From CAVSRC01 sp963798195 (GTDB taxonomy: Bacteria; Pseudomonadota; Alphaproteobacteria; Rhizobiales; Kaistiaceae), in assembly GCA_963798195.1 (NCBI GenBank), contig CAWCSF010000010.1:682001-746000 (forward strand): a stretch of 64,000 nt of DNA. Direction: 5' to 3'. A model generated the notes under the pieces. The model made no database searches. It was not told where the DNA came from and was given only the letters and a program-made list of their open reading frames with translations. Shown piece after piece: positions 27,189 through 35,954 of this stretch (the stretch's first letter is position 1; each line of letters starts with the position of its first letter). The translations under genes were made by a program, and so were the position numbers.

Positions 27189-27887
27189 ATGACCGCGGGC
27201 GGGTTGAGCTTATCGACTGGCGCCGTCTGGACGATTGGGTCGATCGCGGCGATCTGGATAGTTTCGGACGTCGGCTTCTATTACCTGTTTCCGCTGCTCG
27301 GCCTGGCGCCGAGCTACAACGATCATCCCGTCTGGTCCGCGCTCTACTACGCGGCGTGGATCGGTTTGGCGCTGGTGGTCTTTCGCGGTCAATACCGCGG
27401 CTGGAGCGCCTTCGAGCCCACTCCGGCCGTGCTGGCGGTCGTGATCCTTCTCGCAGCGAGCTTCTTTCTCTACGCGGTTACCGCGCCGTCGCTGTTGCCG
27501 CAGGTGACGTGGGAAGAAGGCTCGCCGGCGCCGGACATCCTGCTCGCCGACCCATGGTATTTCCTGCCGAAATCGGTCGACATCCTTTTTCAGCAGCTTC
27601 TCATCGTTGCCCTGGTGCTGGCGCTATCCAGGCATCAGCACGATCTGCGGCGGATTTCAGTCCTCTGCGCCATGCTGTTCGGCGGCACGCACCTGTTGCT
27701 GGCGTTCGGCGGCCTGCCTCTGATGTACGTGATCCGCTTCACGATTTTCGCGACTTTGTTTGGATTCGTGTTTCCGTACCTGATCCTCAGGAAGAAGAAC
27801 GGTCTCGTCTGGTCTTACGCCCTGCACTGGATCTACTACGCTGCCACGCTCGTGACGGCACATACAATCTCCCCGTATGCCGACTGA
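27189..27887 (+). CDS. multi-pass membrane protein, possibly a degenerate CPBP-family member
   Basis: A 232-residue inner-membrane protein with about seven helices. The C-terminal half has KSVDILFQQLLIVALVLALS, FGGTHLLLAFGGLPLMYVIR and SYALHWIYYA. These sit where CPBP (Abi) proteases carry EExxxR, FxxxH and HxxxB/N motifs, but the first motif is replaced by QQ, so peptidase activity is doubtful. Function unknown. The gene begins 28 bases after the DUF930 gene. Confidence 0.55.
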   Translation: MTAGGLSLSTGAVWTIGSIAAIWIVSDVGFYYLFPLLGLAPSYNDHPVWSALYYAAWIGLALVVFRGQYRGWSAFEPTPAVLAVVILLAASFFLYAVTAPSLLPQVTWEEGSPAPDILLADPWYFLPKSVDILFQQLLIVALVLALSRHQHDLRRISVLCAMLFGGTHLLLAFGGLPLMYVIRFTIFATLFGFVFPYLILRKKNGLVWSYALHWIYYAATLVTAHTISPYAD

Positions 27888-27947
27888 ACTTTCGCGAGAG
27901 ACGTGCGTTGTCCGGCTGACACACCCCACAACGGGAAGGACACGCTC

Positions 27948-28178
27948 ATGTTTGGCGAATCCAGCATCAAGGAACACATGCATGTTCTCGCCAGTGATGG
28001 CGGCCACATTGGCACGGTCGATCACGTCGAGAACGACAGCCTTATCAAGCTCACGCGCACCAACTCACCGGACGGCAAGCATCACTTCATTCCGATCTAC
28101 TGGGTCGACTCGGTCGATGAAACCGTTCACCTCAGCAAGCCGGGGGATGAGGTGAGGCAGCAATGGAAGACCATCTAG
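27948..28178 (+). CDS. DUF2171 small protein
   Basis: A 76-residue soluble protein: MFGESSIKEHMHVLASDGGH, then IGTVDHVENDSLIKLTR and HHFIPIYWVDSVDETVHLS. This is the PRC-barrel-like pattern of DUF2171, common in alphaproteobacteria and sometimes stress-induced; no biochemical function is established. GGGAAGGA lies about nine bases before the ATG at 27948. It is convergent with moaE. Confidence 0.75.
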   Translation: MFGESSIKEHMHVLASDGGHIGTVDHVENDSLIKLTRTNSPDGKHHFIPIYWVDSVDETVHLSKPGDEVRQQWKTI

Positions 28179-28203
28179 TCGGTCGCCGCTGACAGCGATC
28201 GTC

Positions 28204-28665
28204 TTAGCGCCAGCGTTTGGCGGCGGCAGTGTCGATTGGCTTCGCCTCGACCCAGTCGGCGACAGTGCCGCTGGCGAGGTGTTCCTTCTTCCAGAATGGC
28301 GCGCGGCTCTTCATAAAGTCCATGAGGTAGCTCGCGGCATCAAAGGCCGCCTGACGGTGTTCGGACGCGGTACCCACCAGCACGATGTTGGCGCCGGCTG
28401 GAATTTTGCCGTGGCGATGAATCACGGTGACGCCGGAAAGCGGCCAGCGCTCGGCGGCGTCGCGCGCGATGCGTCCAATTTCGATTTCCGCCATGCCGGG
28501 ATAGTGTTCGAGCTCCAGCGCCGCCAGTCGCCCCTTGTCTGCCCGGCAAACGCCGGTGAAGGTGACGATGGCGCCGATGTCGCCGCCAGACGTCTTGAGC
28601 CACTCGATCTCATCGTTGATGTCGAAGTCGTCGGCCTGCACGCGGACCTTGATCGGGGTGGTCAC
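28204..28665 (-). CDS. moaE: molybdopterin synthase catalytic subunit MoaE
   Basis: Large subunit of molybdopterin synthase, which adds two sulfurs to precursor Z using MoaD thiocarboxylate. The 153-residue protein contains GAIVTFTGVCRADKGRLAAL, MAEIEIGRIARDAAERW, VIHRHGKIPAGANIVLVGTA and the active-site lysine region FWKKEHLASGTVADWVEAK. It lies five bases after moaD and is the last gene of the uvrC-pgsA-moaD-moaE run. Confidence 0.95.
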   Translation of the reverse strand: MTTPIKVRVQADDFDINDEIEWLKTSGGDIGAIVTFTGVCRADKGRLAALELEHYPGMAEIEIGRIARDAAERWPLSGVTVIHRHGKIPAGANIVLVGTASEHRQAAFDAASYLMDFMKSRAPFWKKEHLASGTVADWVEAKPIDTAAAKRWR

Positions 28666-28670
28666 GCCGA

Positions 28671-28922
28671 TCAGCCGCCGGTCATGGGCGGAAAAATCGC
28701 CACCTCACGCGCATCGTCGATCGGCACGTCGCCGGCGGCATGAACCTTGTCCACCGCCAAGCGGATCGCGCGCGGCTCTGCGAGGGCGTGTTCGTATCCC
28801 GGGCCGCGTGTTTTCAGCCAAGACACGAGCTCATTCGTGGTGCGAACGGTCGCAGGTAGCGTCACCTCTTCCGCTTCCACGCCTATGCGCTCGCGTACCC
28901 AGGCAAAGTAGACGAGCTTCAC
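28671..28922 (-). CDS. moaD: molybdopterin synthase sulfur-carrier subunit MoaD
   Basis: Ubiquitin-like 83-residue sulfur carrier that ends in the required diglycine (AIFPPMTGG). It starts KLVYFAWVRERIGVEAEEV. The start is a GTG at 28922 that overlaps the pgsA stop by four bases (GTGA). The next gene is moaE, its partner. Confidence 0.94.
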   Translation of the reverse strand: MKLVYFAWVRERIGVEAEEVTLPATVRTTNELVSWLKTRGPGYEHALAEPRAIRLAVDKVHAAGDVPIDDAREVAIFPPMTGG

Positions 28923-29563
28923 CGCTCACTCCCCATCAGATGGCGGAGCCCGGCGCGGAAATAGTCGTAGCCGGTGTAGACGGTGATCAGAGCCGATATC
29001 CAAAGCAGCAACAGACCGACATAGGTGAACAGCCCCAGGTCGGCGAAGTAATATCGCATCAGCTTGTCGCCGGCCGGGCCGGCCAGCAGGAAGCCGATTG
29101 CGGTCATCTGCATTGTCGTTTTCCACTTGGCGAGGTTTGTCACCGGCACGCTGACGCGGACCTCGGCCAGAAACTCCCTGAGCCCCGACACCGATATCTC
29201 GCGGGTCAGGATGACGATCGCCGCCAGCACCGACCAGTTGGCGATCGTGCGGTCCGAGACAAGCAACAGGAGGGCGGTGGCCACCAACAGCTTGTCGGCA
29301 ATCGGATCGAGAATGCGCCCGATGGCCGACTGCTGGTGCCAGGCGCGAGCGAGATAGCCATCGAAGAAGTCGGACACCGTGGCGGCGATGAACACGGCAA
29401 AGCTCAGCCAGCGGCTCGCCGTGCTCTCGACGTAAAAGAAAAACACCAGCATCGGCACGGCAACGATGCGCCCATAGGTCAATAGGTTCGGCAGCGAGAA
29501 CGCATGCATGCGCCCATCCGGCACCCGATCCAAGGGCTTCGTTTCGCTCATTCCGACGTCCAT
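28919..29563 (-). CDS. pgsA: CDP-diacylglycerol-glycerol-3-phosphate 3-phosphatidyltransferase PgsA
   Basis: Inner-membrane enzyme that makes phosphatidylglycerol phosphate. The 214-residue protein carries the CDP-alcohol phosphotransferase signature SDFFDGYLARAWHQQSAIGR followed by ILDPIADK (D-x2-DG-x2-AR-x8-G-x3-D-x3-D), and starts its conserved part at SLPNLLTYGRIVAVPMLVFF. I use the ATG at 29563, which has GGAGGCGA five bases upstream; the frame extends to 29656, but homologues do not. Four-base overlap with moaD. Confidence 0.92.
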   Translation of the reverse strand: MDVGMSETKPLDRVPDGRMHAFSLPNLLTYGRIVAVPMLVFFFYVESTASRWLSFAVFIAATVSDFFDGYLARAWHQQSAIGRILDPIADKLLVATALLLLVSDRTIANWSVLAAIVILTREISVSGLREFLAEVRVSVPVTNLAKWKTTMQMTAIGFLLAGPAGDKLMRYYFADLGLFTYVGLLLLWISALITVYTGYDYFRAGLRHLMGSER

Positions 29564-29691
29564 CTTGTCGCCTCCGGTGGGAGTATTCCGCCAGTTTGGC
29601 CGGAAGCCGCCCAATCCTACCTGTTCGACGCATGGAAGGCACGTTACCGGGCTCACGTCTGCCCAGCTCGATTCCTACGGTTTACGAACGA

Positions 29692-31605
29692 TCAATCGGG
29701 CTGATCGTGAAAGAAGCCATAAATGGCGCGGGCCATCTCGTCGGAAATGCCGGGTACAGCGCGCAAGTCGTCGACGCCCGCCCGGCCGACCGCCTTGGCG
29801 GTGCCGAAGTGGCGCAGCAGCGCCCGCTTGCGGGCCGGCCCTATGCCGCCGATCTCGTCGAGCGGATTACGTGCGATGTCGGATTTGCGGCGCGCACGAT
29901 GGGAGCCGATGGCGAAGCGATGCGCCTCGTCGCGCAGACGCTGGACGAAGTACAGCACCGGATCGCGCGGCGGCAGCATGAAGGACTCGCGGCCGTTCAT
30001 GTAGAAGGTCTCGCGTCCGGCGTCGCGGTCGGGGCCCTTGGCGACGCCGATGAGCGGAAGGTCGGTGATGCCGAGTTCGGCCAGCGTCTCCGTGGCGACG
30101 GAAAGCTGGCCGCGACCGCCGTCAATGAGTGCAACATCCGGCCACGGCCCGACCGTGTCCTCTTCGCGCTCGGCGTCGCGCGGTCCGGACTCGCGCACCA
30201 GACGGGAGAAGCGGCGACCGAGCATTTCCCGCATCATCGCGTAGTCGTCCCCCGGCGTCAGATCCTCCGAGCGCATGTTGAACTTGCGGTATTGCCCTTT
30301 GATGAACCCATCCGGCCCCGAGACAACCATCGCGCCGACCGGGTTCGTGCCCATGGTGTGGCTGTTGTCGTAGACCTCGATACGCCGTGGCATTTCGGAC
30401 AGGCCAAATCGTTCCGCGAGGCCTTCGAGCAGCGTGCGCTGCGATGACGATTGGGCCAGTTCGCGACCGAGCGACTCGCGTGCATTGGCGAGCGCATGAT
30501 CGACGAGGTCTTTTTTCTCGCCGCGCCGGGGCACCGTCACGGTGACCCGGAAGCCGGCGCGCTCGCTCAGCGCCTCCTCGAGCAGCGTCCGCTCCTCGAA
30601 ATCGTGCGAGATGAGGATCAGCTTCGGCGTCGGCTTGTCGTCATAGAACTGGGCGAGGAACGCACCGAGGACCGCGTCCGGCTCCAGACCTTTGTCGGCC
30701 CGCGGGAAGTAGGCGCGGTTGCCCCAGTTCTGCCCGGTGCGGAAGAAGAAGACCATGATGCATGTCTGCCCGCCCGCCTGATGGACGGCGAACAAATCTG
30801 CTTCCTCGAACGTCTGCGGGTTGATGCCCTGGTGGCCCTGTACATGGGAGAGGGCGGCGAGCCGGTCGCGGTATCGGGCCGCCTGCTCGAAGTCGAGCCG
30901 GTCCGCAGCTTCCGTCATGCCAAGCTGCATTGTGGCGCGCACTGCCTGGCTCTTGCCCGAAAGGAAAGCCTTCGCCTCATCGACGAGCAAGGCGTAGTCC
31001 TCCAGCGATATCTCTCCGGTGCATGGCGCTGAGCACCGTTTGATCTGGTGGAGCAGGCAAGGTCGCGTGCGGCTCTCGAAAACCGCGTCCGAGCAGGATC
31101 GCAGCAGGAAGGCGCGCTCCAGCGCGTTGATGGTGCGGCCGACCGCACCGGCAGATGCGAACGGCCCGAAGTATTCGCCCTTGCGCGTGCGGGCACCTCG
31201 GTGCTTGGCCAACTGCGGCGCCTTATGGTCGCCGGTGATGACGATATACGGGAACGACTTGTCGTCGCGCAGCAGGACGTTGAAGCGCGGCCGCAGCCGC
31301 TTGATCAGGTTTGCTTCGAGCAGGAGCGCTTCAGTCTCGGTGCGCGTCGAAACGAACTCCATTCCGGCGGTTGCCATGATGACGCGCTGAATGCGGCCGG
31401 AAAGACCGACCGGCCGTGTATAGCTCTGCACACGCTTCTTGAGGCTGCGCGCCTTGCCGACGTAGAGCACGGTGCCCTTGGTATCGAGCATGCGATAAAC
31501 GCCTGGTCCGTTGGGCAGGCGTTTGACGATTTCGGCGATGACACCCGGCCCGGTGCGCGTCGCCTTGCCCGGGCCGTCATCCGCGGTGGTAGTCGTGTCA
31601 GTCAT
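29692..31605 (-). CDS. uvrC: excinuclease ABC subunit UvrC
   Basis: Makes both incisions in nucleotide excision repair. The 637-residue protein has the GIY-YIG domain (GPGVYRMLDTKGTVLYVGKA, about 33-52), a cysteine-rich region, the UVR motif, the RNase H-like catalytic domain (IEVYDNSHTMGTNPVGAMVV, GRGQLSVATETLAELGI) and a C-terminal helix-hairpin-helix pair (NPLDEIGGIGPARKRALLRH, VPGISDEMARAIYGFF). I choose the ATG at 31605, which overlaps the SDR stop by eight bases; an upstream extension to 31638 is unlikely. Confidence 0.95.
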   Translation of the reverse strand: MTDTTTTADDGPGKATRTGPGVIAEIVKRLPNGPGVYRMLDTKGTVLYVGKARSLKKRVQSYTRPVGLSGRIQRVIMATAGMEFVSTRTETEALLLEANLIKRLRPRFNVLLRDDKSFPYIVITGDHKAPQLAKHRGARTRKGEYFGPFASAGAVGRTINALERAFLLRSCSDAVFESRTRPCLLHQIKRCSAPCTGEISLEDYALLVDEAKAFLSGKSQAVRATMQLGMTEAADRLDFEQAARYRDRLAALSHVQGHQGINPQTFEEADLFAVHQAGGQTCIMVFFFRTGQNWGNRAYFPRADKGLEPDAVLGAFLAQFYDDKPTPKLILISHDFEERTLLEEALSERAGFRVTVTVPRRGEKKDLVDHALANARESLGRELAQSSSQRTLLEGLAERFGLSEMPRRIEVYDNSHTMGTNPVGAMVVSGPDGFIKGQYRKFNMRSEDLTPGDDYAMMREMLGRRFSRLVRESGPRDAEREEDTVGPWPDVALIDGGRGQLSVATETLAELGITDLPLIGVAKGPDRDAGRETFYMNGRESFMLPPRDPVLYFVQRLRDEAHRFAIGSHRARRKSDIARNPLDEIGGIGPARKRALLRHFGTAKAVGRAGVDDLRAVPGISDEMARAIYGFFHDQPD

Positions 31606-32362
31606 CGAGTTCCGCCAGGTCCGGCGTGCGCCAGCCAAGGTGCTGGCCCCCGTCGAGGGCGATCACCTGTCCGGTGATCGAGCGCGTCTCGACAATATAG
31701 CGGACGGTTGAGCCAAAGTCGGTCAGTTGCGGCGCGCGCTGAAGCAGGATGGCCTCGACCTGACGACCGTAGCGCTCGGGACTCTGATGCATGCTTGGCA
31801 GCGTCGGGCCGGGCGCGATGCCATTGACCCGGATGCGCGGCGCCAGCGCCTGCGCCATCGTTTCGGTCGCCTTGTGCAGGGCGGACTTGGACACCTGGTA
31901 CGAATAGTAGCGCGGCGTTGGCTTCCAGATGCGCTGGTCCAACAGATTGACGATGTTGCCTTCCACGTCTTGCGGCACCTGCGCTGCGAATGCCTGTGAG
32001 AGGAAGATCGGCGCGGTGAGGTTCACCGCAATCTGTCTGTCCCACATGGTGCGATCGAGCGTGCCGACGGCATCGCGCTCGAAGACGGAGGCATTGTTGA
32101 CGAGCAGGGTGAGGGGCCCAAGAACATCTGCGGCGTCCCTCACAATGCGCTTCAGGCAAGTCGGATCGGCAAAATCGCCGTTCACGACCGCGGCCGATCC
32201 GCCCTTGGCGCGAATTTCTGACGCCAAGTCCTCTGCCTCCTTGCGCGAATGATTGCAGTGAATCGCAACTGCCCAACCGTTCGAGGCGAGGTCTTCGACA
32301 ATGGCGCGCCCGATGCGGCGCGCGCCGCCGGTTACCAGAGCGGCGTGTGAGGGCGGAGCCAT
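31598..32362 (-). CDS. short-chain dehydrogenase/reductase, FolM/pteridine-reductase-like
   Basis: NAD(P)-dependent oxidoreductase of 254 residues. Cofactor loop ALVTGGARRIGRAIVEDLAS (TGxxRxxG form typical of pteridine reductases), LTLLVNNASVF, and the catalytic Tyr-Lys in YYSYQVSKSALH; a serine is not at the usual spot but NLLDQRI occupies it, as in pteridine reductases. Likely substrates are dihydrofolate or dihydromonapterin, though this is inference. First gene of the run leading to uvrC. Confidence 0.82.
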   Translation of the reverse strand: MAPPSHAALVTGGARRIGRAIVEDLASNGWAVAIHCNHSRKEAEDLASEIRAKGGSAAVVNGDFADPTCLKRIVRDAADVLGPLTLLVNNASVFERDAVGTLDRTMWDRQIAVNLTAPIFLSQAFAAQVPQDVEGNIVNLLDQRIWKPTPRYYSYQVSKSALHKATETMAQALAPRIRVNGIAPGPTLPSMHQSPERYGRQVEAILLQRAPQLTDFGSTVRYIVETRSITGQVIALDGGQHLGWRTPDLAELDD

Positions 32363-32644
32363 AACCGTTCGTTAACCCTATTTAATCGTTCGAATCCGCT
32401 GGGAGTTTCCGACCACCTAGATAGGGCCTCTGGAACTCCGGACCAAATCGCATTGAAATCAATGGGTTCCGGGGAAAATGTAACCCAGATGCAACGCCAT
32501 ATTGTGCCCTTGGATGGCCCGTCCGTCGCCGTATTTCATTAACGTTTACGCCCTATTCCTGATCGCATATCGGCGGGCGGATCTAGCGGAACTGGACAGC
32601 GCGGAGGGCGTTGTCGTGCCGCCCGGACAAACGAGGAGTAGAGT

Positions 32645-33214
32645 ATGTTTTCGATTAAGACCCTCGGCGTGAGCGCAGCGGCGCTCGTTGTAGGCGCCGG
32701 CATGGCGTCGGCCGCCGATCTTCCGAACTATCAGGCGCCGCCGCCGGCGCAGGTCTATAACCCGGCTCCGGCTTACGACTGGAACGGCCCGTACGTCGGC
32801 CTTACCGGTGGCTACGGTTGGGGCACATCGAGCGGCTGGCTTGGTGGCGTCTACGCCGGCTACAATTTCCAGGTAGACCCCAACTGGGTCGTCGGCTTGG
32901 AAGGCGATGGCGTTCTCACCAACAAGAGCACCAACAGTTGGGATGCGACCCTGCGCGGTCGTCTGGGCTATGCCTATGACCGCTTCCTGTTTTACGGCAC
33001 CGGCGGTGTGGCGTTCGGCGACATCAAGAATGCCGGCGCGTCTGCCACTAAGGTCGGCTGGACGGCGGGCTTAGGCGTCGAAGCGGCTCTGACGAGCAAC
33101 GTCACTGGCCGTCTCGAATACCGTCATACGGATCTCGGCTCCGCGTTCGTCGGCGGCTCCACGATCAACCAGACGAACGACGATTTCATGCTCGGCGTCG
33201 GCTTCAAGTTCTGA
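32645..33214 (+). CDS. outer-membrane beta-barrel protein, Omp25/31 (OmpA-like porin) type
   Basis: A 189-residue protein with a signal peptide (MFSIKTLGVSAAALVVGAGM, cleavage ASA-ADL). A proline-rich linker (YQAPPPAQVYNPAPA) precedes an eight-stranded barrel: WNGPYVGLTGGYGWG, GGVYAGYNFQVDPNWVVGLE, TLRGRLGYAYDRFLFYGTGG, RLEYRHTDLGS, and the end NDDFMLGVGFKF with terminal Phe. This is the common small Omp of Rhizobiales. GAGGAGTAGAGT lies upstream of the ATG and a strong terminator follows, suggesting a well-expressed single gene. Confidence 0.9.
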   Translation: MFSIKTLGVSAAALVVGAGMASAADLPNYQAPPPAQVYNPAPAYDWNGPYVGLTGGYGWGTSSGWLGGVYAGYNFQVDPNWVVGLEGDGVLTNKSTNSWDATLRGRLGYAYDRFLFYGTGGVAFGDIKNAGASATKVGWTAGLGVEAALTSNVTGRLEYRHTDLGSAFVGGSTINQTNDDFMLGVGFKF

Positions 33215-33240
33215 TCTGAAGAAACAATGGTTCAAGACGC

Positions 33241-33277
33241 CTCGCTGCGGTTCGCCGCAGCGGGGCGTTTCTTTTTT
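33241..33277 (+). terminator. intrinsic terminator of the outer-membrane protein gene
   Basis: Eight-base stem CGCTGCGG (33243-33250)/CCGCAGCG (33255-33262) with a TTCG tetraloop, followed by GGGGCG and a T-rich run TTTCTTTTTT (33268-33277). It starts 27 bases after the stop codon. A textbook Rho-independent terminator. Confidence 0.9.
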
Positions 33278-33280
33278 AGC

Positions 33281-33910
33281 TCAACGCGCCTTCGGCACGG
33301 TGATATCCGGCAGGCGGCAGCTTTGCCGATCAACTGCAGGACAGCGGCGAAACTCGAGGTTCCTCGTCAGGCAGATGCGTACTTCATCGAGCATGCCGCG
33401 GGTGCAGGTAACGGCGATGCCGGATTCCACCAGACGCGGGTTCAACCCGATGAAAGCCTGCTCGATCGCGCGCGGCGCGGTTCGGACGTCGCTCTTAGGC
33501 AGTTTCAGGGCAGGGGGCACCGCTACTTTCTCGTACGCGCGGCGCATCGTGTCGAAATAAGCGTCCTGGTTCAGACCAGAACAAACACCATGCTTCTGCC
33601 ATTCGTGATTGATGAGCCCGACGCTCGGCATCAGGTCAGAGATTGCCGCGACCGTAGCGTCGCGCACCCGGCGGGGCATGTTGGACGGACAGTATTCCGG
33701 GTAACCGCTCTCGTACTCCGGCCAGAAGCCGTGGACGGTGAACGCCAGCCGAAGCGCGCATTCGGCCTGATTTGGCCGCTCATCGGTCGCGCAGTAGGTA
33801 GGCGACCACGAAAGCGACAAAACATAGAAATCAAAATCGCCCGCCGTGCCCGCGGCCTGCACGGGCGCCGCTAGCGCCAGAAGCAAAGCGGCGAAGATGC
33901 CGCGAAGCAT
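33281..33910 (-). CDS. secreted ribonuclease T2 family protein
   Basis: Periplasmic or secreted RNase of about 209 residues with a signal peptide (MLRGIFAALLLALAAPVQAA). Both catalytic signatures are present: CAS I FTVHGFWPEY and CAS II HEWQKHGVC, each with its histidine, plus paired cysteines (YCATDE, AECALR, YCPS, GVCSGL). RNases T2 cleave single-stranded RNA via a 2',3'-cyclic phosphate. The ATG at 33910 shares a base with the stop of the upstream gene (TGATG); an ATG at 33931 in frame would add seven residues. Confidence 0.87.
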   Translation of the reverse strand: MLRGIFAALLLALAAPVQAAGTAGDFDFYVLSLSWSPTYCATDERPNQAECALRLAFTVHGFWPEYESGYPEYCPSNMPRRVRDATVAAISDLMPSVGLINHEWQKHGVCSGLNQDAYFDTMRRAYEKVAVPPALKLPKSDVRTAPRAIEQAFIGLNPRLVESGIAVTCTRGMLDEVRICLTRNLEFRRCPAVDRQSCRLPDITVPKAR

Positions 33911-34356
33911 CACGGACGGATGGAGTGGCACCAGGCGCCGTAGACCCGGTATGGATCGAACCCGGGCAGGCAGGATTGCACATTCCAGTGGATAGAGGCG
34001 AAGCCGCCCTGGAACTCGATCAGGTAGACGACCTCCGAGCGGCGTCCGTCGCTGAGATACGCAATCGCATCACAGTAGCGTCGCGGAACCAGGCTTGGCC
34101 CGTCGACATCCATCCTGGTTTCGCGGATGTCGCCGATATTGGCGACCGCCAGACCGCTGCCGATCACATGCGTGTCGTAGTAGGTAAACTTCTCGACGAC
34201 CTTGGAGATGACGCCAGGTTCGTCACAGACGGGCAGGCGATGATGCCCGGACTGATAGGGCGCGCCACCGTAGCTGCCGTAGCCGTATATGTCGGCGGCC
34301 TGTGCCGGGATAACGGCAAGCGCCAGGGCCACCAGTCCGAAAAGGATGCGCGGCAT
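33910..34356 (-). CDS. small secreted protein of Rhizobiales type, unknown function
   Basis: A 148-residue protein with a signal peptide (MPRILFGLVALALAVIPAQA, then ADIYG). The mature part has CDEPGVISKVVEKFTYYDTH, ETRMDVDGPSLVPRRYCDA and a C-terminal IHWNVQSCLPGFDPYRVYGA; four cysteines are likely to form two disulfides. I recognise this as a conserved type near other alphaproteobacterial genes but not as a named family. It overlaps the RNase T2 gene by one base, so the two are translated in series. Confidence 0.7.
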   Translation of the reverse strand: MPRILFGLVALALAVIPAQAADIYGYGSYGGAPYQSGHHRLPVCDEPGVISKVVEKFTYYDTHVIGSGLAVANIGDIRETRMDVDGPSLVPRRYCDAIAYLSDGRRSEVVYLIEFQGGFASIHWNVQSCLPGFDPYRVYGAWCHSIRP

Positions 34357-34431
34357 GGCTGCCGTCCCCCGATGTAGATCGATGCGGAAACAATGCGACG
34401 GCCCAGAACCGGGGTCAAGGCGCGGGAAGCC

Positions 34432-35284
34432 TTACTCCCCGGCGATCTCGTCAATCGTGTGCCCGGCGCCGGCCCCCTGTTGCAGGACAGGCACGAGACC
34501 GCCGAGAAGCGCCTCCAGCGTCTTGGCAAACTGCCACGGCGGATTGCAGATGATCAGGCCGGCGCCGTTAAAGGTTCCATCGTCGGTACGGTCGCGGACC
34601 GTCAGTTCCGCCCGTATCAGCCGGCGGATACCGCTGCCTGACAGGCCAACGCGGAGCCGGTCGACGGCAACAAGATCCTTGACCGGGTACCAGAGGGCAT
34701 AGATGCCGATCGGCCAGCGTCTGTGCGCATCACGGAAGCCATCGAGTAGCCGGTCAAACTCATCCGGTGCCTCGTAGGGCGGATCGACCAGCACCAGCCC
34801 GCGCCGCTCCTTGGGCGGTACGAACGCGCCGAGCGCCAGCCAGCCGTCGAGGGCGATCGTGCGGACCTGGATATCGCCGGCGAAAAGGGCGGACAGCGCC
34901 TTGTTGTCGTCGGGATGCAACTCGACGGCGGTCAGGCGGTCCTGTCGCCGGAAAAGATGGCGGGCGATCCACGGCGAGCCGGGGTAGGCGCGCAGCTTCT
35001 CGCCGCCGCTCGTTGGCCGCTTTTACCGCGTCGAGGTATGGGTGCAACAACGCACTCAGCTCCGCGTCGAGCGGGCCCTGCCAGAGTCGGCCGATGCCTT
35101 CGCGCCACTCACCAGACCGCGTCGCCTCCCTGCCGGTGAGATCGTAGAGCCCGATGCCGGCATGGGTGTCGATGACGCGGAAAGCCGTGTCCTTCCGTTT
35201 CAACTGCTCGATCAGCAGGGCGAGAACGGCGTGCTTGACCACATCGGCGAAGCCGCCGGCGTGGAATGCGTGTCGATAGTTCAT
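34432..35284 (-). pseudogene. rlmJ: 23S rRNA (adenine2030-N6)-methyltransferase RlmJ, frameshifted by one base
   Basis: Methylates A2030 of 23S rRNA. The first part is standard: MNYRHAFHAGGFADVVKHAV, RVIDTHAGIGLYDLTG, LHPYLDAVKAANE. Near 34997-35003 one base too many in the CGG-CGG-C run shifts the frame; in the second frame the product continues GEKLRAYPGSPWIARHLFRR, then ELHPDDNKALSALFAGD, the catalytic VLVDPPYE and IYALWYPVKDLVAVDRLR, ending at 34432. As printed, the first frame would run on to 34760 in unrelated arginine-rich sequence. Restored length is about 283 residues, normal for the family. Error or true loss cannot be decided here. Confidence 0.87.
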
Positions 35285-35290
35285 CGCGGC

Positions 35291-35954
35291 CTAGAACGAC
35301 GCTGGCGAATAAAGCGCGCGGAGCGAGCCTTCTGCCGCCAGGTCTGCGATGACGACACGTTCGTCCACCACCCGTGTGCGCTCGGAGGCAACCAGCGCCA
35401 GTGCCTGCGGGTAGAGTTCGATGCTCGGCACCGAGCACGCGCGCCGCCAGCGAGTCGGGCGTGTCATCGGGGAGGACCGGTACTGCCGCCTGCGCGATGA
35501 TCGGCCCGGCATCCATGGCGGCGCGCACGAAATGCACCGTGCAGCCGTGGATCATCACCCCGGCCTCGAGCGCGCGGACATGGGTGCCGAGGCCCTGAAA
35601 GGCGGGCAGGATGGAGGGATGGATGTTGATCATCCGGTCGCGCCAGCGGTCAACGAACGTCTCCGAGAGAAGACGCATGAAGCCCGCGAGACAGACGATA
35701 TCGACTTTCGCCTCGCGCAGGATGCGGTCGATTTCCGCCTCGAAGGCCGTCCGGTCACCAATCGCTTTTGCGTCGACGACAGCAGTTGCGACACCCGCCT
35801 CGGCGGCGCGAGCGACGCCGGCCGCGTCGGGACGGCTCGAAAGCACCAGCACTATTTCCGCGGGATAGTCGGCCATCTCCGCAGCGCGGATAAGCGCAGA
35901 CATGTTGGTGCCGCGGCCGGAGATGAGGATGGCGACGCGTTTGCGATCCGTCAT
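35291..35954 (-). pseudogene. purN: phosphoribosylglycinamide formyltransferase PurN, frameshifted by one base
   Basis: Third step of purine synthesis: formyl transfer from 10-formyl-THF to GAR. The catalytic part is intact: AILISGRGTNMSALI, IVCLAGFMRLLS, MINIHPSILPAFQGLGTHV and AAMDAGPIIAQAAVPVLPDD. At about 35418-35422 an extra A (CGAACTC where CGACTC is expected) breaks the frame after AARVLGAEHR. The original ending LYPQALALVASERTRVVDER and GSLRALYSPASF is in the next frame, stopping at 35291. As printed, translation would run through to 35109. The ATG overlaps the purM stop as ATGA. Restored length is about 220 residues. Confidence 0.87.
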
